A stretch of DNA of 32,646 nt, from assembly GCA_002239065.1 (NCBI GenBank), contig MPNO01000055.1:1-32646 (forward strand), in the 5' to 3' direction. A program made the translations under genes and the position numbers. This document shows positions 30,849 to 32,646 of this stretch, piece after piece. The stretch is from Defluviicoccus sp. bin129 (lineage in GTDB: Bacteria > Pseudomonadota > Alphaproteobacteria > MPNO01). The notes beneath the pieces are model-generated. The model did no database searches and was not told where the DNA came from. It was given only the letters and a program-made list of their open reading frames with translations. Each line of letters begins with the position of its first letter. Positions within the stretch are counted from its first letter, which is position 1.

Positions 30849-31304
30849 TTACCGCCCGCCGCCGATGACGCCGGAAAAGTCGTCGCCCTCGTCATTGTCG
30901 TCCAGATCGGACGTCTCCTTGATCATACCGTCCTCGTCTTCCGAGTCGATAACGTCTTCGTCGATATCGCGATCCCCGTCGTCGACGATGACGGCCGCTT
31001 CCTCCTCTTCGCCCTCGATCTCGGGCGTTTGCCGCCCGCCGGCCGCATTCGCCGCGGCGGGCGCGGGGGGGGGCCGCGGAGGTTGGGACCCCCCCCGGCT
31101 CCCGCTCCCCCGCCCCCCGGCCGCATCCGCCGCGGGGGGCGCGGCGGACGCCGTGGATGTTCGGCCCCGCCGCGGTCTCAGCATCGCCAGCGGATCGAAC
31201 ACCGCCTGACAACCGGGGCAGACGATGGGATCGCGGCGAAAGTCGTAAAACCGTTTTCCGCAATCCCGGCAGGTCCGCTTCAGTCCCCATTCGGGCTTGG
31301 CCAA
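30849..31304 (-). CDS. FYDLN-acid type zinc-ribbon protein (TIGR02300-like)
   Basis: 151 residues. The N-terminal AKPEWGLKRTCRDCGKRFYD with DPIVCPGC forms a four-cysteine zinc ribbon (C12, C15, C29, C32). The usual FYDLN is FYDFR here. A proline/alanine/glycine linker is followed by a strongly acidic tail (EIEGEEEEAAVIVDDGDRD, then DEDVIDSEDEDG). The family is typical of Alphaproteobacteria and its function is unknown; a nucleic-acid or RNA-polymerase-related role is often guessed. Start is TTG at 31304 with GGAGGACGAG upstream. The linker contains a 78-bp tandem near-duplicate and long G/C runs. It is divergent from aroA, the common arrangement in this class. Confidence 0.88.
   Translation of the reverse strand: MAKPEWGLKRTCRDCGKRFYDFRRDPIVCPGCQAVFDPLAMLRPRRGRTSTASAAPPAADAAGGRGSGSRGGSQPPRPPPAPAAANAAGGRQTPEIEGEEEEAAVIVDDGDRDIDEDVIDSEDEDGMIKETSDLDDNDEGDDFSGVIGGGR
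31034..31147 (-). repeat. 78-bp offset imperfect duplication with G/C homopolymers in the FYDLN linker
   Basis: GGCCGCATTCGCCGCGG at 31041-31057 recurs as GGCCGCATCCGCCGCGG at 31119-31135, with the segment between made of runs of 7-9 Gs or Cs. It encodes repeated AADAAGGRGS / AANAAGGRQT in the linker. Confidence 0.65.
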
Positions 31305-31476
31305 CTCGTCCTCCGTCAGTATCGAAACGGGAAGCCATTGCCACGAACGAAACGTTCTGTCAAAGCCAAGTTGCGCCCTCCGCGCATGACCGATTCGCGC
31401 GCCGCCGCGAGTGGCTCTGGCCGTGCCCGGCGGCGCTGTGCTAAACCCGGCACGCCGAATTCAACCCCGTTGCAAA
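31305..31476. promoter_or_regulatory. Divergent promoter region between FYDLN gene and aroA
   Basis: 172 bp with no gene. It must drive aroA to the right and the FYDLN/tRNA unit to the left. I see no convincing -35/-10 pair; the segment just before aroA (CCCCGTTGCAAA) has no Shine-Dalgarno sequence, so aroA may be translated from a near-leaderless mRNA. Confidence 0.4.
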
Positions 31477-32646
31477 ATGGCGATGCTGGACTCGGGAACC
31501 GCCGGCACGCTGTCCGGCACCGTGCGGGTCCCAGGCGACAAGTCGATCTCCCACCGCGCCCTGATCGTGAGCGCGCTCGCGGTCGGGGAATCGCGTATCG
31601 ACGGGCTGCTGGAAGGCGACGACGTGCTCGCCACCGCGGCGGCTCTCGGCGCGCTCGGCGCGTCGGTCGAGCGCGTGGAACCGGGACGGTGGTCGGTTCG
31701 CGGCGCCGGGATCGGCGGGCTGGCCGAGCCGGACAGGGTTCTCGACCTCGGCAACTCGGGAACCTCGGCGCGGCTCCTGCTCGGCGTGCTGGGCACCCAC
31801 CCTCTGACCGCATTCCTGACCGGCGACGCCTCGCTGAGATCCCGGCCGATGGGCCGGGTCGCCGAACCGCTGCGCGGCATGGGCGCCGCGGTCGCGGCGC
31901 GCGAGGGCGACAGGCTGCCGCTGATGGTGACCGGCGCGCGGGACCCGGTGCCGATAGAGTACGCGCTCCCCGTCCCGTCGGCCCAGGTCAAGTCGGCGAT
32001 CCTGCTCGCCGCGCTCAACACGCCGGGCGAGACCACGGTCATCGAGCCGCGCCCGACGCGCGACCACAGCGAAGTGATGCTGCGCCATTTCGGCGTCGAT
32101 ATCGCCGTCGCCGAGACCGGCGCAGGCCGCGCGATCGCGCTCCGCGGCCAGCCCGAGATCGCGGGCCGCGCAGTGTCGGTTCCGGCCGACATCTCCTCGG
32201 CGGCGTTCCCCGGCGTGGCCGCCCTGCTGGTGCCGGGCTCGGAGGTGGAGATGACGGATGTCGGGCTCAACCCGACGCGCACGGGTCTGCTCGACTGTCT
32301 CGAGGCGATGGGCGCGGAGATCGCGGTCGACCGTCGCGCGGCGGCGGGCGGCGAGCCGGTCGGCCGCCTCACCTTCCGCCACAAGGGGCCGGGCCGGCTG
32401 AGAGCGATCGAGGTGCCGGCCGAGCGCGCGCCCCGGATGATCGACGAGTACCCGATCCTCGCCGTCGCCGCGGCGTTCGCCGAGGGCACGACGCGGATGC
32501 ACGGGCTCGGCGAGCTCAGGCTCAAGGAGAGCGACCGGCTGGCGGCGATCGCCGGCGGGCTGCGCGCCGCCGGCATCGCCGCCGCGGCGGAGGGCGACAC
32601 GCTGATCGTCGAGGGCGCCGCCGGCCGCCCGGCGGGCGGCGCGGTC
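31477..32646 (+). CDS. aroA: 3-phosphoshikimate 1-carboxyvinyltransferase (EPSP synthase), partial (3' end outside window)
   Basis: First 390 residues of the shikimate-pathway enzyme that joins PEP and shikimate-3-phosphate. Motifs: VPGDKSISHRAL, GNSGTSARLLLG, GDASLRSRPMGRVAEPLR, PSAQVKSAILLAALN, EPRPTRDHSEVML, LNPTRTGLL, DEYPILAVAAAFAEG and LRLKESDRL. The block order and wording resemble the Agrobacterium CP4 (class II) enzyme. The glyphosate-relevant position, Ala in CP4 (GNAAT), is Gly here (GNSGT), so CP4-type tolerance should not be assumed. ATG at 31477, with a second in-frame ATG two codons later; no ribosome site for either. In many alphaproteobacteria cmk and rpsA follow; here the window ends. 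Confidence 0.96.
   Translation, partial: MAMLDSGTAGTLSGTVRVPGDKSISHRALIVSALAVGESRIDGLLEGDDVLATAAALGALGASVERVEPGRWSVRGAGIGGLAEPDRVLDLGNSGTSARLLLGVLGTHPLTAFLTGDASLRSRPMGRVAEPLRGMGAAVAAREGDRLPLMVTGARDPVPIEYALPVPSAQVKSAILLAALNTPGETTVIEPRPTRDHSEVMLRHFGVDIAVAETGAGRAIALRGQPEIAGRAVSVPADISSAAFPGVAALLVPGSEVEMTDVGLNPTRTGLLDCLEAMGAEIAVDRRAAAGGEPVGRLTFRHKGPGRLRAIEVPAERAPRMIDEYPILAVAAAFAEGTTRMHGLGELRLKESDRLAAIAGGLRAAGIAAAAEGDTLIVEGAAGRPAGGAV

Noticed and set aside
31477..32646. aroA as a glyphosate-tolerant CP4-type enzyme
   Set aside because: Overall wording is CP4-like, but the key alanine is glycine here, so tolerance is not supported.

Overview
The window is a GC-rich, gene-dense stretch of bacterial chromosome that looks alphaproteobacterial, probably Rhodospirillales-like. 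The best evidence is at the right end: a FYDLN-acid-type zinc-ribbon protein (a family known mainly from Alphaproteobacteria), tRNA-Ala(GGC) and a CP4-like aroA lie together in the usual alphaproteobacterial order. Many same-strand neighbours overlap by 4 bp (GTGA or ATGA), and GTG and TTG starts are common. I see no transposase, integrase, phage gene or CRISPR array.

Layout from left to right. 1-2473 (minus): a Rieske oxygenase translationally coupled to a nucleoside deaminase, then a small unknown protein, the wreck of a zeta-toxin-like kinase, and an SDR cut by the window edge. 2702-6144 (plus): a small ABM-like protein and a complete TRAP transporter (dctP, dctQ, dctM). 6158-7977 (minus): a three-gene operon with two different heme-oxygenase-like diiron oxidases (HDOs) on either side of a Rid-family protein. 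8124-11811 (plus): SDR (with an internal duplication), EamA exporter, Ldh-family dehydrogenase, SDR. 11816-15154 (minus): ispG, a metallo-amidohydrolase and another SDR.

15293-18838: oligopeptidase B (plus) converges with and overlaps a CobS-like membrane protein that has lost the catalytic motif; a broken enoyl-CoA hydratase follows. 18793-21681 (minus): 1-Cys peroxiredoxin, guanine-deaminase-like protein and adenine deaminase, a purine-salvage or catabolic set. 21937-25738 (plus): radical SAM protein, orphan LigA-fold protein, metallo-beta-lactamase-fold hydrolase and gamma-glutamyltransferase. 25743-28615 (minus): alpha/beta hydrolase, LLM flavin monooxygenase, alpha/beta hydrolase. 28894-30534: a cysteine-dioxygenase-like cupin (plus) converging on a proline-racemase-family enzyme (minus). 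30535-32646: a candidate small RNA, tRNA-Ala, the FYDLN protein and aroA, which runs off the right edge.

Most of the window looks like catabolic accessory modules set around a few housekeeping genes (ispG, aroA, tRNA-Ala). The most interesting unit is the HDO-Rid-HDO operon. Both HDOs keep every expected iron ligand, the Rid protein lacks the usual catalytic arginine, and the convergent TRAP receptor lacks the canonical carboxylate-binding arginine. Substrate and product cannot be read from sequence. Three genes show clear decay or loss of active sites (zeta kinase, enoyl-CoA hydratase, CobS-like). Two GC-rich tandem duplications (in the 8124 SDR and the FYDLN protein) may be real or may be assembly artefacts.
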